Source of the DNA: Lepidostoma basale
Lineage: Eukaryota; Arthropoda; Insecta; Trichoptera; Lepidostomatidae
NCBI GenBank assembly: GCA_022606425.2
Contig: JAHDVF020001045.1
Coordinates: 434,001 to 498,000, forward strand
Length of the DNA stretch: 64,000 bases
Reading direction: 5' to 3'
Under the pieces are notes generated by a model. That model did not search any database and was not told the origin of the DNA. It worked only from the letters and a program-made list of their open reading frames with translations. A program made the translations under genes and the position numbers. Within the stretch, counting starts at the first letter, position 1. Each line of letters opens with the position of its first letter. This document shows positions 10,664 to 20,365 of the stretch, in pieces.

Positions 10664-10782
10664 GCTGTCGAAATAAAGACAAATGTGGAATTAGTTTAAA
10701 AACATCGTTTTATTTAATTATTGTATAAAATATATGTTTTCTTCTTCTTCCCTTTAATTACATTTATGATTATTATTATTAT

Positions 10783-10925
10783 TATGAAGTTGAATTGCTC
10801 TTTACATCAAATTGATGTAAAGGGTATACCCTAATCACGGCAGTGTGGCAGTATGACATTCACACTGCCATCGTCAGGAATTTAACCCGGGACATTCGGT
10901 GTGGCAGTCAAATCACTCGGCCATG
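10783..10925 (-). mobile_element. tRNA-derived SINE
   Basis: The minus strand shows an A-box-like segment (GGCCGAGTGATT), a diverged B box (GGGTTAAATTCC) and the SINE body with the family's CATCAATTTG..TTTACATC and GAGCAATTCAAC 3' words. Confidence 0.6.
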
Positions 10926-11098
10926 AAGATCGTCATGTACATTTTGCGATCTGTTTAGATAGGATATTAAATTTCTTCCTGTGATGAAGGCGTCCAGCTT
11001 CCTGTCCATCTCTTTGGTGGTCGTCCATGTGATCGACCGCACTCGGGAGTTTCGTGCATCATGATCTTGGGAATCCTCGCTGGGTAGACCCATCCACT
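10926..11098 (-). mobile_element. LINE-E 3' fragment
   Basis: The minus strand reads GLPSEDSQDHDARNSRV-type remnants and KEMDRKLDAFITGRN, matching the end of the copy at 27342-27770. It is truncated on the right by a d-family fragment. Confidence 0.65.
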
Positions 11099-11165
11099 TT
11101 TGTCTATATTTTGACAGCGACCGGTTTCGCTAGGCTCATGACAGACTGGTGCTCGACAGACTGGT
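11099..11165 (-). repeat. d-family fragment
   Basis: CACTTTTGTCTATATTTTGA then GCGACCGGTTTCGCTAGGCT and CAGACTGGTG. One half of the element with a short deletion in stem II. Confidence 0.65.
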
Positions 11166-11379
11166 GACAGTGATCCAGTATCGCCTTTTCTCACTATGTC
11201 ATCAATTTTGCAGAATCTGTGAATCTCCTTTTTTCTCCTGATCTACCGATGATGAGTTATTCTAGATGTTTTCATACATATTAAATATAAATATATGTAT
11301 ACCTATATTGACATTTAATATGAATGAAATATAAATATACGAGTATGTATACCTTAAAAACCGGAAAATACCGATCAAC
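11166..11379. other. no recognised feature
   Basis: AT-rich with ATAAATATACGAGTATGTAT-type words. Nothing supported. Confidence 0.3.
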
Positions 11380-11845
11380 CTGAAACGAAAAGTCTATGAA
11401 GCCTGCGTTCTGCGTACTTATAGTCTTTAAACTGTTACATTGTCCAAACAAAGTGCCGAGAAACTAAGAGTGACCCAAAGAGCCACGAAAAGAGCCATGT
11501 TAGGAATAAGCCTAAGAGACAGAGTCAGAAACGTTACGGTGAGAGAAAAAACAAAGGTCACTTACATCATCCACCGGGTGGCGGCTCTAAAATGGCAATG
11601 GGCAGGTCACGTAGCCAGAAGCTCAGATGAAACGTGGACAAGAAGTCTGCTGACTTGGAGACCGATGACGGCAAAGAGAAGTGCAGGGCGACCGCAACTA
11701 CGGTAGAAAGATGATCTGAACAGACACGTCGGAATAACCTGGATGCAGTCTGCACAGGACAGAGTGACATGGAAGCGAATGGAGGAGGCCTTTGTCCAGG
11801 ATTGAACGGGAATAGGCTGAGGAAAAAAAAGAAGAAGATATCTGT
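11380..11845 (+). mobile_element. LINE-D 3' end (RTE-like)
   Basis: Encodes the C-terminal part of a non-LTR ORF: QRATKRAMLGISLRDRVRN, VAALKWQWAGHVARSSDETW and AKRSAGRPQLR, then a stop caused by mutation. Conserved VTWKRMEEAFVQD follows, then GAAGAAG-type tail sequence at 11830. No RT core is present. A 5'-truncated dead copy. Confidence 0.85.
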
Positions 11846-12387
11846 AGATTTTAGATTGACAGGCTATTCTTATTTGTAATAGTATAAATTTGTAAATGTT
11901 ATATTGTATATAATACAATGTCAAAATATTCAAATAAGACAATAATAATAATGTTATAGGCATTATGGGTATATTAGTTCACACGAATATCGGGAGAAAG
12001 AAACAAATTCCTAAGGTAAAAAATGTGGAAATTTATTACATGCTATGAAATATAGACACTTATCTACACTCTGGAACAGGGAGACTTCACTGATGATATC
12101 GATAATTCACACATATCACGTGTCAAATTGTCTACAGACGATATCTGAAAATGTCGACTCGATATTCTCTGAATTTTCACTCCGTTATCATCGTTTCACG
12201 TGTACATTTTATTCAGCCGACAGAATACAGCAGCAAACAGAAAAATGTTTCCCTTTTTAAATTTTTTTATTTGATTTTAAGTTATGTATGTTCCCTGGTT
12301 GATTTTTTGACACTTTATTAAGTTATATATTTTTTAAATTCTAACAACTAATACATGGTATAACAGTTTTAACATTATTATTATTAT
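11846..12387. other. no recognised feature
   Basis: A 71-codon frame (12045-12260) has no domain. AT-rich. Confidence 0.4.
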
Positions 12388-12580
12388 TCGGGTAAGATTC
12401 TCGGTAATGGCAGTGTGATTGTCATACTATATTTCGTCTGGTGTAGAATTCACGTGAAAATAAAATGGCAATAAGTCAGCTACTTATCACCTGTCATGGA
12501 AATCAATATGATAGCTAAATACCCTTAACATCAATTTGGCTCGCGCTGTAACGATGTTAAGAGCGATTCAACAAAATAAA
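12388..12580 (+). mobile_element. tRNA-derived SINE, 5'-truncated
   Basis: The body GGTGTAGAATTCACGTGAAA, AAAATGGCAATAAG and the 3' end GAGCGATTCAACAAAATAA match the 15088 copy. The tRNA-like head is lost. Confidence 0.7.
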
Positions 12581-12614
12581 AATAATTATCTATTCATTTG
12601 AATTTGATACTCTA

Positions 12615-12675
12615 TCATTTACATACAACACATTAAGAGATCTCATTTCTACTGCATGAATTTTACTTTAATGAG
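12615..12675 (-). mobile_element. TTAG-LINE scrap
   Basis: AAGAGATCTCATTTCTACTG and ATTTTACTT match the RINAVEMRSLRR coding segment of the LINE on the minus strand. Confidence 0.5.
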
Positions 12676-12724
12676 ATGATATCTCTAGGACGATAACATG
12701 AATAGCTTAAACTTCGTAAGAAGC

Positions 12725-12930
12725 TCTTAATTTGTGGTGAAGCTTTATTAAATATAATGCGACACCACAAATTAAGTGATTAAATAACAATAACTTTTTT
12801 GTTACATCACTTTATTTTGTTTTATGTAACCACCGGTTTTGCTCCCTCTGAAGCTTCGTCAAGTTTGTTTTTGTAACCCTGACGAAACTCTGAAGAGTGC
12901 AAAATCGGCTTATTCGATAAAAAAAAAGTT
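12725..12930. repeat. l-family inverted repeat with two hammerhead-like modules
   Basis: TAATTTGTGGTG (12730) faces CACCACAAATTA (12764). Further on, CACCGGTTTTGCTCC..CTTCGTCAAG (12831-12861, minus) faces CTGACGAAACTC..GAGTGCAAAATCGG (12879-12908, plus). Right stem II is ACTC-TGAA-GAGT. The base after stem II is changed relative to GAAA, so cleavage is unlikely. Confidence 0.5.
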
Positions 12931-13020
12931 TTATTAAAACAATGTAGGTACACAAGTGTTATATATTATTTTAGTATATAAATTGATGATCAAAGTGGAG
13001 TTGAAACAAAATTTAAGAAT

Positions 13021-13190
13021 AATTAATACGAATGAAAACTTCAGTTATCTAGAAGTTTTATTATATTTCATGGGAATGACATGTTTCGCCAATTTTTTGA
13101 TAATGCCTTAGAAGGGCGAAACATGTCATTCCCATAAAATATAATAAAACTTCTAGAAAACTGACGTTTTCATCCGTATTAATTACTTAA
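13021..13190. repeat. h-family inverted repeat, best copy
   Basis: Arms of about 65 bp match almost perfectly (TCTAGAAGTTTTATTATATT facing AATATAATAAAACTTCTAGA). Both carry GGGAATGACATGTTTCGCC / GGCGAAACATGTCATTCCC. The right arm has GCCTT-AGA-AGGGC stem II before GAAACATGTC. The CTGANGA position is degraded to TTGATAA. Confidence 0.8.
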
Positions 13191-13254
13191 TATAGAGTTT
13201 TAAATCATTGTTCAAGAAACAATTAAAGAAAGTTAGAGAAATTTATTGTTTTTT

Positions 13255-13375
13255 GAAGAATGATGTAAGACTCCATATTAAATAATAAATATGAACATTT
13301 GAAAATGCATTAACATGGCGAAACATGTCACTCCCATAAAATATATAATATATTCTAGAAAACACACGTTTTCAT
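13255..13375. repeat. h-family copy, deleted
   Basis: GGCGAAACATGTCACTCCCA then AAATATATAATATATTCTAG. The left arm is largely missing. Confidence 0.6.
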
Positions 13376-13789
13376 CGAGGACACCTTATTTCGTCTCCGA
13401 CTGTACGTGAGTGCAATTTTCAAAGTGCAAGTAATATCGCTTGTCAGCCGAAGAGGCATATTATGTGGATATATTGGGTTCGTTTATTGCGTCATTAACA
13501 ACTTTTATCGCTGAATGCTTTTCTTTGAACGGCATTATTCGGCTACGGGGGAGTTATATGACGTTTGCTGCATCATAATACAGGTATTTAATGCTGGGAA
13601 GCCCAACACATTTGAACACCGCATCAAATTAATAAAATTCTTAGGGTGTCCATGACACAAACATCAATATAATGTGTGGGGGAGTTATAATGAAAAATAA
13701 CTTGGATATGACTGTGTGGTTGTCTCTTTAAATACAATAGGAATTTTAATAATGTTTAACAATTCATTTATTTTCTCCAGAACAATGAT
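13376..13789. other. single-copy-looking, GC-richer sequence
   Basis: 13380-13680 is less AT-rich and shares no repeat with the rest of the window. No frame is supported. A candidate conserved non-coding stretch. Confidence 0.3.
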
Positions 13790-13965
13790 GTAAAAATCCA
13801 TATTAATTAATTAATACCAGATAAAATCGTGTGTTTTCAGAAGTTTTATTATATTTTATGGGAATGAAATATTTTACCTTGCTAAGAGACATAAGTGCCT
13901 TAGTAGTCGAAATACGTCATTCCCATAATATTGTACATAATAAAACTACTTTTTATGACAAAACA
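13790..13965. repeat. h-family inverted repeat
   Basis: CAGAAGTTTTATTATATTTT and GTCATTCCCATAATATTG arms, centre eroded. AGTAGTCGAAATACGTCATT is the decayed GAAACATGTC module. Confidence 0.6.
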
Positions 13966-14194
13966 ATGCTTAAACAAGATATATATATATTGCAAACATA
14001 TTTTTTGTTTATTCATATACCTAACATTTTTCGATAAAATGTGTTTGCAGCAAATTTACTAAAAAGTTAAATTTGTTAACATTTAAATAATTAATATTTT
14101 TATTTGCAATTTTCTTGGTAGTAGTTCAATTTAAATAATGAAAACTAAAGAAATTTGATACAAAATTTCGGTATTATTATATATTTAGTGTGCT
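13966..14194. other. AT-rich, no recognised feature
   Basis: Nothing supported. Confidence 0.3.
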
Positions 14195-14312
14195 TTCACT
14201 TGTGTTTATCGTCGACCGGTTTCCGCAGGTTGTTGCCATCTTCTGGTCTAGAACACATCAGAAGATGGCAGCAAGCTGCCGAAACCGGTCGGCGATAAAC
14301 ACAAGTGTCGTT
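14195..14312. repeat. e-family inverted pair
   Basis: TTTCACTTGTGTTTATCGTC faces GGCGATAAACACAAGTG. Modules: minus 14246-14214 CAGAAGATGGCAACAACC..GGAAACCGGTC, and plus 14259-14290 CAGAAGA, T, GGCAG-CAAG-CTGCC, GAAACCGGTC. Only 12 bp separate the two modules. Confidence 0.75.
14259..14290 (+). ncRNA. hammerhead-like module, e family
   Basis: A perfect 5-bp stem II with CAAG loop precedes GAA-ACCGGU-C. The core is CAGAAGA (second base changed) and no stem I is evident, so it is probably a relic. Confidence 0.4.
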
Positions 14313-14934
14313 TCGCCAACCGATGTTGGCATCAACCGGTATTATAAACAACTGTTGTTTGTAACACCTGTGTATAATAAAAAATGTGATATTTGTAAAT
14401 TTAACAGTTAATAAATAGAAATACTAACTAGACCTCTATCCGGTTTTATGAGACAGTAAATAATATTTGAACGATAGTTAATAAAACGTATATTTTCGAT
14501 TTCATCAGCTCGTAGGAAATGAGATTAAATATCTGTCACTGTAATAAAATTCACGTAGCGTCCATTTATCCTTGGAAACACCTCTTCGGACAAATAAAGT
14601 TCAGGTAATGCGATCTTTTATTGGGCACTTTTGTCGTTTCCTTCCGCCATTTCATTCTTTGTTCATTACTCATTGAATGGTTTATGTATACATAAATACT
14701 CCGTACACAAGAGCGCGTACTTAAACAGAACATATATTTTTATATTTAAGACTTAATTTTTAACGCTACTGTTGATTGGATTATAAAGTGAATATGAATA
14801 TATAAAATATATACGTAAGAACAGTGGTAGCTCACGGTAATTCAGGTATTATTCTAGGTAGATTAAAATATTAAACAGTCAAAGTTATTTGATTTTGCTT
14901 TTAGTACTTCTGAGATTTAAGATTATAACACGCG
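14313..14934. other. no recognised feature
   Basis: 14500-14720 is slightly GC-richer. No frame or repeat was recognised. Confidence 0.3.
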
Positions 14935-15085
14935 GTTTTCTTGAAAACGATGATCTTCGTCGCAGAGTGACAAGAGTTGTGATTGCCATACGGAAGATCC
15001 TGGGTTCGATTCCCTGCGACGGCCGTATGTCAGTGTGTTTAGAATTCACTTGACAATAAAATGGCGAGAGATTAACTACAAGTTA
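14935..15085 (+). mobile_element. tRNA-derived SINE, first of a tandem pair
   Basis: Diverged A box (GTCGCAGAGTGACAAG) and B box GGGTTCGATTCC, then GTTTAGAATTCACTTGACAA. It ends abruptly where the next copy begins. Confidence 0.75.
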
Positions 15086-15087
15086 AC

Positions 15088-15340
15088 AACGACCTTCGTG
15101 GCCGAGTGGTAAGTGCATTGATTGCCACCCCGAAGGTTCCGAGTTCGATTCCCGGCGAGGGCAGTGTCATTGTCACACTGTCTTTGGTCTCGTGTAGAAT
15201 TCACGTGACAATAAAATGGCGATAGATTAGCTATCTATCACATGTCACGAGAATCACAATGATAGCTATAATACCTTTTACATCGATTTGGGTCATGCTG
15301 TGATGATGTAAAGAGCGATTCAACAAAATAATTAAAAATA
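15088..15340 (+). mobile_element. tRNA-derived SINE, most complete copy
   Basis: The head carries an A box (TGGCCGAGTGGTAAG) and B box (GAGTTCGATTCCC) with tRNA-like spacing. The body has TGTAGAATTCACGTGACAAT and the 3' end GAGCGATTCAACAAAATAAT. Pol III promoter boxes are intact enough to suggest a recent subfamily. Confidence 0.85.
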
Positions 15341-15877
15341 ATAATTTGTCATGACAATCAATATAATAGCTAAAACAAATTGCATACAACAATTGTGTCA
15401 AACGAGCTGTTGTGTACAAAAAAAGAAATAAATAAAAAATAAAAAAGACAGACAGAGAGGATTTACCGCCAAAGTCTTCTATTTTCACATACACCTCTAG
15501 ATTCTTGAAAAAATTAAGGCGTTCACACTTGGTAAATATATTATGATGTTTTGTTGGATGAAATATTTAGTTAATATCTTTCGTATCGCTTCTTTGCAAT
15601 CCTTGAAACATCTCAAAAATATTAATTCAATATCGGTAAATAAGTGTTTTAATTCATGAATATTTCTCTACATTCATATAGCAACTCGAGCTAACACATA
15701 GATTTCCGAAATGGCCTGGCTTTCTGGCAAATTTTTTTAATTTGATTAATTTGATCCTGTCAAAATTTCTTCGGCATTCAACGTTTTCGTGCTCCATTTA
15801 CGTCATAAATGCATAATTATTTTTAAAAAAAAATTCTTGTTCCATGTGTTCAAATCTTATAAATAAGCTTTATTATT
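15341..15877. other. no recognised feature
   Basis: AT-rich. An 87-codon minus frame (15231-15494) overlaps the SINE and is not a gene. Confidence 0.4.
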
Positions 15878-15935
15878 CTTCTTCTTCTTCTCCTTATAGA
15901 CCTTAGGTCTGTTCCTGTATATCTATAGTTTTATT
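15878..15935 (-). mobile_element. LINE-E 3' tip
   Basis: TTCTTCTTCTTCTCCTTATA and GACCTTAGGTCTGTTCCTG match the 3' end of the copy at 54695. Confidence 0.6.
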
Positions 15936-16185
15936 TTGTTATTTTATTTTATTTTATAACATCGTATTTTATATGATTTGTTTTAGATTAATTTTGTGGA
16001 TGTTGGATGATCGAAGTGTGAGTGGGAGATGCCTATTGGTGACGATGAGGTTCGTAACCCATCACACCGCGTCTCCCGCGGGGCGAAAAGAGAAGGATGG
16101 AGTGCCGCATCGGTTTAAGTGTGACAGTCCATTCTTTCTGCCTACCCTTTCGGGGAGACGGCGTGATGGTTAGTTAGTTAGTTAG
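15936..16185 (+). mobile_element. TTAG-SINE
   Basis: Non-coding element: T-rich start, GTGGGAGATGCCTATTGGTG head, hairpin arm TCTCCCGCG, GAGAAGGATGGAGTGCCGCA, the LINE-shared 3' end and a (TTAG)n tail at 16168-16186. The stem change C to T still allows a G-T(U) pair. Confidence 0.8.
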
Positions 16186-16267
16186 TGAGTTTATCTAAAT
16201 CATTAAAAATAATTTAAAAGCTTCTCTTAATTAAATATGTATTATATTAAACTAAGCGTAAATAAAG

Positions 16268-16357
16268 AAATATGTCAGGAAAGAAAGGTGTGGCAGTCCA
16301 TTCTTTCTGCCTACCCCTTCGGGGAGACGGCGTGATGGTTAGTTAGTTAGTTAGTTA
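16268..16357 (+). mobile_element. TTAG-LINE, 90-bp 3' fragment with TSD
   Basis: Only AATATGTCAGGAAAGAAAGG through the 3' end and (TTAG)n tail were copied. GTAAATAAAG at 16258-16267 and 16358-16367 is a 10-bp target-site duplication. Extreme 5' truncation. Confidence 0.9.
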
Positions 16358-16367
16358 GTAAATAAAG

Positions 16368-16880
16368 TGTCCTTTGTAAGGGCCTTATTCCTAAATTTGA
16401 AGAAGTACTATGAAACATTGAAATGTATCAAAAATATAATTTATATACTAATATTTGTATCCATATATTTATTTTGCAAACGTGGTGAAAACGAACGATT
16501 TTCAAAGCAGGATATTTTATAGTATTAAAGTCATAAGGGACAAATACGTTATATTCTATCACAATAAATCCAAATATATTTTTTTATCTGTTTACGTTAG
16601 TCTTTTATTCTAGAAACATCTCTACATGAGTATCATTGGGTGAGTATATATTTATTTAATAAACATACAATATTTCATTGTATTCCCATGAGTATATTAC
16701 TCATTATGAGGTAGGTATAATAGGAAGGTGCAATTTTTATTTTTCAATGACATGATGAAATACGAATACCTCGTATCCAACAAATTGAAAATTAATGATA
16801 CAATTGTATAGTATTATTGTTCACAAGTCACATCTTCTCTATCTGGTTCCCTTACTTTTTTTATGTACGAATAATGTTTT
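16368..16880. other. AT-rich, no recognised feature
   Basis: Nothing supported. Confidence 0.3.
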
Positions 16881-17040
16881 TTCGAAAAAATATGTTCTGT
16901 TCCCGGAAACATTTTACATCTTCGTCTCTATTGAGATACAATTAATCCTTATAAAAAATAATTTTTCCGCAATAGGGTAAAATCCAGTATTTGTTTACAA
17001 GAATTTGTATACGAGTACATTCGAAATGTTATGTAAAATA
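16881..17040. mobile_element. R-MITE right-end fragment
   Basis: CATCTTCGTCTCTATTGAGA, TACAATTAATCC, then GGGTAAAATCCAGTATTTG. This is the terminal inverted repeat of the R family (see 28365). Confidence 0.7.
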
Positions 17041-17084
17041 ACTGGTCCAAGTTAAGGCATAAAAATTGGAGAGACATCTCCAGG

Positions 17085-17765
17085 CGTAATCTAGTACTGT
17101 ATGTTTTGCAGAGTCTTTTACAGTGCATTAATAAATATTTTCTGCTTAATTCTTCCCAATCTTAATAGGTGACGCTAGTGTAGAGTGAACTAAAAAATGT
17201 GAAGATAGGCGCAGCATTCTAGCATATATACTACTTCCAAAAATCTGTCAGACATGGTAGTCGTAAGAAGTGCGGAATGGGGAATGTTGTTAAACATAAG
17301 GCGATCGCTCAACCCAACCAATGACAGGTCATAAGTATATAGATATAAGGCCGATAGATATCTCCGACAGCGACAGCACAGATTGTTTTACCTACCGGCA
17401 GCCAGAACCAATCTGCCTCTGGTGACACCGGTGGGAAGAGCAATTAGTCTGCTGAACGCGGTCTCCTCGGAGATCGACGTCTTTCATGTTAGTGAAAGTA
17501 CGTTCAGAAGGCAAATACTATTAATTCTGGAGAGTATCCTGTCTTCCTAATGTTGAACCATCTCTTATGCGTTTCTGGTAGTTCTGGAATTTTACCTGTA
17601 CTCAATAGATGCCTTAAAAATAAATTTTGTAATGTCTGTTGATGAAATAAACTGATTTGATTTGATTTTATTTGATAAGTCCTGTAAGCGCCTCGGCCAT
17701 CATATTCTGTTCCCAGAAAACAATTTACATATTCGTCTCTATTGAGATACAATTAATCCTTACAG
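17085..17765. mobile_element. R-MITE copy interrupted by a LINE tail
   Basis: Internal R sequence (GACGCTAGTGTAGA, GGAATGGGGAATGTTG, ATGACAGGTCATAAG) resumes after an insertion with TCCTGTAAGCGCCTCG and the terminal CGTCTCTATTGAGATACAAT. Confidence 0.75.
17338..17684 (+). mobile_element. LINE 3' end with TTTGA-type tail, nested in R-MITE
   Basis: The segment starts after ATAAG and ends GATTTGATTTTATTTGATAAG, so ATAAG flanks both sides. It shares weak similarity with 54430-54600 (GTTTTACCTACCGGCAG / AGTTATGCCGGTAGG region). The tail repeats TTTGA. No intact frame. Confidence 0.6.
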
Positions 17766-18164
17766 AAAAAATATGTGTTTGGAAAATATATTAATAATAA
17801 TTTTATTAGTCTTATTTGGTGTCATTTTACAATATGTTTTCAACACATCACAATTAATTTTTTTATCCTTTGATTTAAGCGTAAGTAATGTGCGTTTTCT
17901 AAGACCAAATATCACCAATTATTAAAATTTTAATAAGTTTAAAAAATCCTGTTATTCTCCAAAACAAATATGCTTATGAACGCACACAACAATAAAACAT
18001 GTTGAGACAACCACTCATTAAATTATAATAATATATATATGTAGTGTATGATTGTATTGATATTTAAAAAATATCTTTCATGGGATATAAATCGTTATAA
18101 ATTAATGAACGAAGGAACCATTCTAATGAATAATATGTGATATATCAAAAGGAAATTTAAAGAA
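17766..18164. other. AT-rich, no recognised feature
   Basis: Nothing supported. Confidence 0.3.
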
Positions 18165-18720
18165 GAATCACAATTGGCAACAAAACATTCTTCTCACTAC
18201 TACCAGTGCTCAAATCAAGATACGTACACAGGAAAATCAAAATCATCCTGTATAAAACAATCATCCGAATAGTACTGACCTATGAGTGTGAGGCATGGAC
18301 AATGGCAGCGAAATCCGAAGAGCGACTGGATACTTTTGAGAGAATGGTGCTGCGCAGAATTCTGGGACCTGTGAATGGCGGTGAAGGCTGGGGAGTGCGG
18401 CATAATGACGAGCTGTACCGTATTTATAAAAGCTACCAGTCTCTCCATACAGGTCAGACTGAATAGGCTGAGATGGGCCGGTCACGTGCAGAGGATGCTT
18501 TCATCGCGAACACCAAAAAGATTGCTGAAGTGGCACCCAGGTGGTAGAAGACCAATTGGATGGCTGCGATAGGAGGATGAAGTTGGGAGAGATGGGGCGA
18601 AGTTGTTACAAGTGTCAGATTGGAGGGTTGAAGCTGAGGACAGGAGAAGTTGGAGGCGAAGAATACTGGAGGCTAAGGGTCGCTATGGGCTGTAGGGCCA
18701 TCGAAAAAGAAGAAGAAGAG
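18165..18720 (+). mobile_element. LINE-G 3' end
   Basis: Encodes a non-LTR C-terminus in broken frames: YKTIIRIVLTYECEAWTM, EERLDTFERMVLRRILGPV and RLNRLRWAGHVQRM. It ends with a GAAGAAGAAGAGG tail at about 18707. At least two frame breaks. RT core absent. Confidence 0.75.
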
Positions 18721-19555
18721 GATGATGTAGAAAATAAACGTTAACATTGTGAATGGAGAACGAAATCAAGGAAGACGCAGAAACATCAATTAGGGTAAAA
18801 AAAATCTGAAATGTGAACTACGCGAGATGTTGGAAATTGTTTAGAAGAGAATAGTGTGGCGGCTCATTTTCTCTGCATAGCTCGTCGGAAAACGGTGTGA
18901 TGATAAGACTTTAGTCCAAATAATGACGACTCCGTATTGTATAACAGCGGTGTCTCGTGTGTTTTGTACATAAATTAAACGCACGCCGCACATTTTATTA
19001 AAACATCTCCACCACACTCGTGTTTAATGTCCATTGCACCTTCCGTGAACGGCGGGCATAACCATAACCTTCCCTCAACTTCCCTAAAGTAAGGGTTGTA
19101 AGGTTCCCTTATTTCCTCGGGCGCGTGCCTCCTGAATGGACCTTTGTTCGCATCCATCCCTCCGCCAGAGGCATTTCCCTTTTGGCACCTCTTTCAAAAC
19201 AGCCCCTATTGCTACTTCACAAGGGCGGGACAAATGGCGACCGACTAAACACGATTCGATTATATTCTAAGTGCCCGAGAAGCATTAAATGTTCCGGAGA
19301 TTAATCAGATTAAGCATTGTGGAAGTCTGTTCGGCAATATATCCACGTCTCTAATTTGTATGTGCCGCCTGCGGGCCCTTCGCTTTTAGCGGGAAATTCT
19401 TTCCATAAGAAGGGGACCATTGCTTTTACAATTTTACAATTTTATTTTATTTTGACATATGCAAGTTATATTTAAGAATATAAATATTTTTTAAATGATT
19501 TTTTTTACTAATTAATTTTTTTTTTAAATGAATTAATGTAAAAAAATTAGCTGTT
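18721..19555. other. single-copy-looking; GC-rich patch at 19000-19420
   Basis: 19000-19420 is notably GC-richer (CCTCGGGCGCGTGCC, GTGCCGCCTGCGGGCCC) and matches no repeat here. No splice-flanked frame was found. Candidate conserved non-coding element of the host. Confidence 0.35.
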
Positions 19556-19770
19556 AAATAAAATAACTTTGTTTTTTGTATCACAATTGTATTTTATTTT
19601 ACGCGACAGTGTGACAGTTGACATCATCAGGTGTTACAATAATATATCAAATGTAAAATTTTCGTGATTTTTCGAATCTTTATGTGTTTTTGTTCCTATG
19701 TCAATTTGAATAATTTCTTTGATTTAATTTTGAAGTTCTTTCTGAAATTGAGTTAGGTACCTAAATATTT
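19556..19770. repeat. c-family copy (minus) and a shared AT repeat
   Basis: The minus strand has ACCTGATGATGTCAACTGTC then GTCGCGTAAAATAAAA, a c-family module with intact CTGATGA but lost GAAAC. 19696-19760 (GTCAATTTGAATAATTTCTT) matches 32985-33050, the 5' flank of a TTAG-SINE. Confidence 0.5.
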
Positions 19771-20202
19771 CAATTAAAAGAACGGTTAGTTACTATTTAT
19801 AGGAGAACATGTAAAGGGGGAAAATATAATAATAAATAATAATATAAATTATAAAACAGTAATTAGAAGGAACAATTACACATAGTATAGAGTCAAAAAC
19901 AATGGAGAATTTAATAAAAAAATAATGATGTCTATTGTTGTAATAAAATTAGTTTTTTTGGAATATATTAATAAAAAAATATTATTCTTTCATTTGAGAG
20001 CAAAAAAAACAGATTCCAAAATACATACATTTTCCTCGGTATTAAATATTTTATATGCAATTTTACATCAATTTTAGAGCAAAAATATATTAAAATGTAT
20101 TGATTTTTACGTAAAATTGGTTACACGGGTTTATTGTATATGCGTATAAGCTTTATTTATTTATTTATAAAGGGAAATATACAGCGATATTATTAACATA
20201 TA
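19771..20202. other. AT-rich, no recognised feature
   Basis: Nothing supported. Confidence 0.3.
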
Positions 20203-20213
20203 TTAGAACAAAA

Positions 20214-20354
20214 TATTGAATGTCGGCCATGTGAGGAGTCAGAGAAATTGACGCGAGTGCATGACACGATGTGTGAATGTTGGAGAAAGCGAGGGAAATA
20301 TGTCAGGAAAGAAAAGTTGGTCAGAATTGATTAGTTGGTTAGTTAGTTAGTTAG
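20214..20354 (+). mobile_element. TTAG-LINE fragment with TSD and internal deletion
   Basis: TTAGAACAAAA at 20203-20213 and 20355-20365 flanks the insert. The insert reads VGHVRSQRN-type coding sequence, then skips the CTACCCCTTCGGGG hairpin and goes directly into GGTTAGTTAG. Confidence 0.85.
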
Positions 20355-20365
20355 TTAGAACAAAA

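Larger units (their letters stand above)
10436..10725. mobile_element. d-family inverted-repeat element, near complete
   Basis: Facing arms start TAAAACGGTGTTTTTAAACT and end AAACATCGTTTTATTTAATT. Each arm carries the GCGACCGGTTTCG / CGAAACCGGTCGC core. The internal spacer (GACTTAGTTTGCAATA-type words in both directions) is also symmetrical. There is no coding capacity. Confidence 0.8.

Noticed and set aside
14935..15340. Functional tRNA genes
   Set aside because: A and B boxes are present, but there is no cloverleaf acceptor pairing, and a common non-tRNA body follows in several dispersed copies, so these are SINEs.
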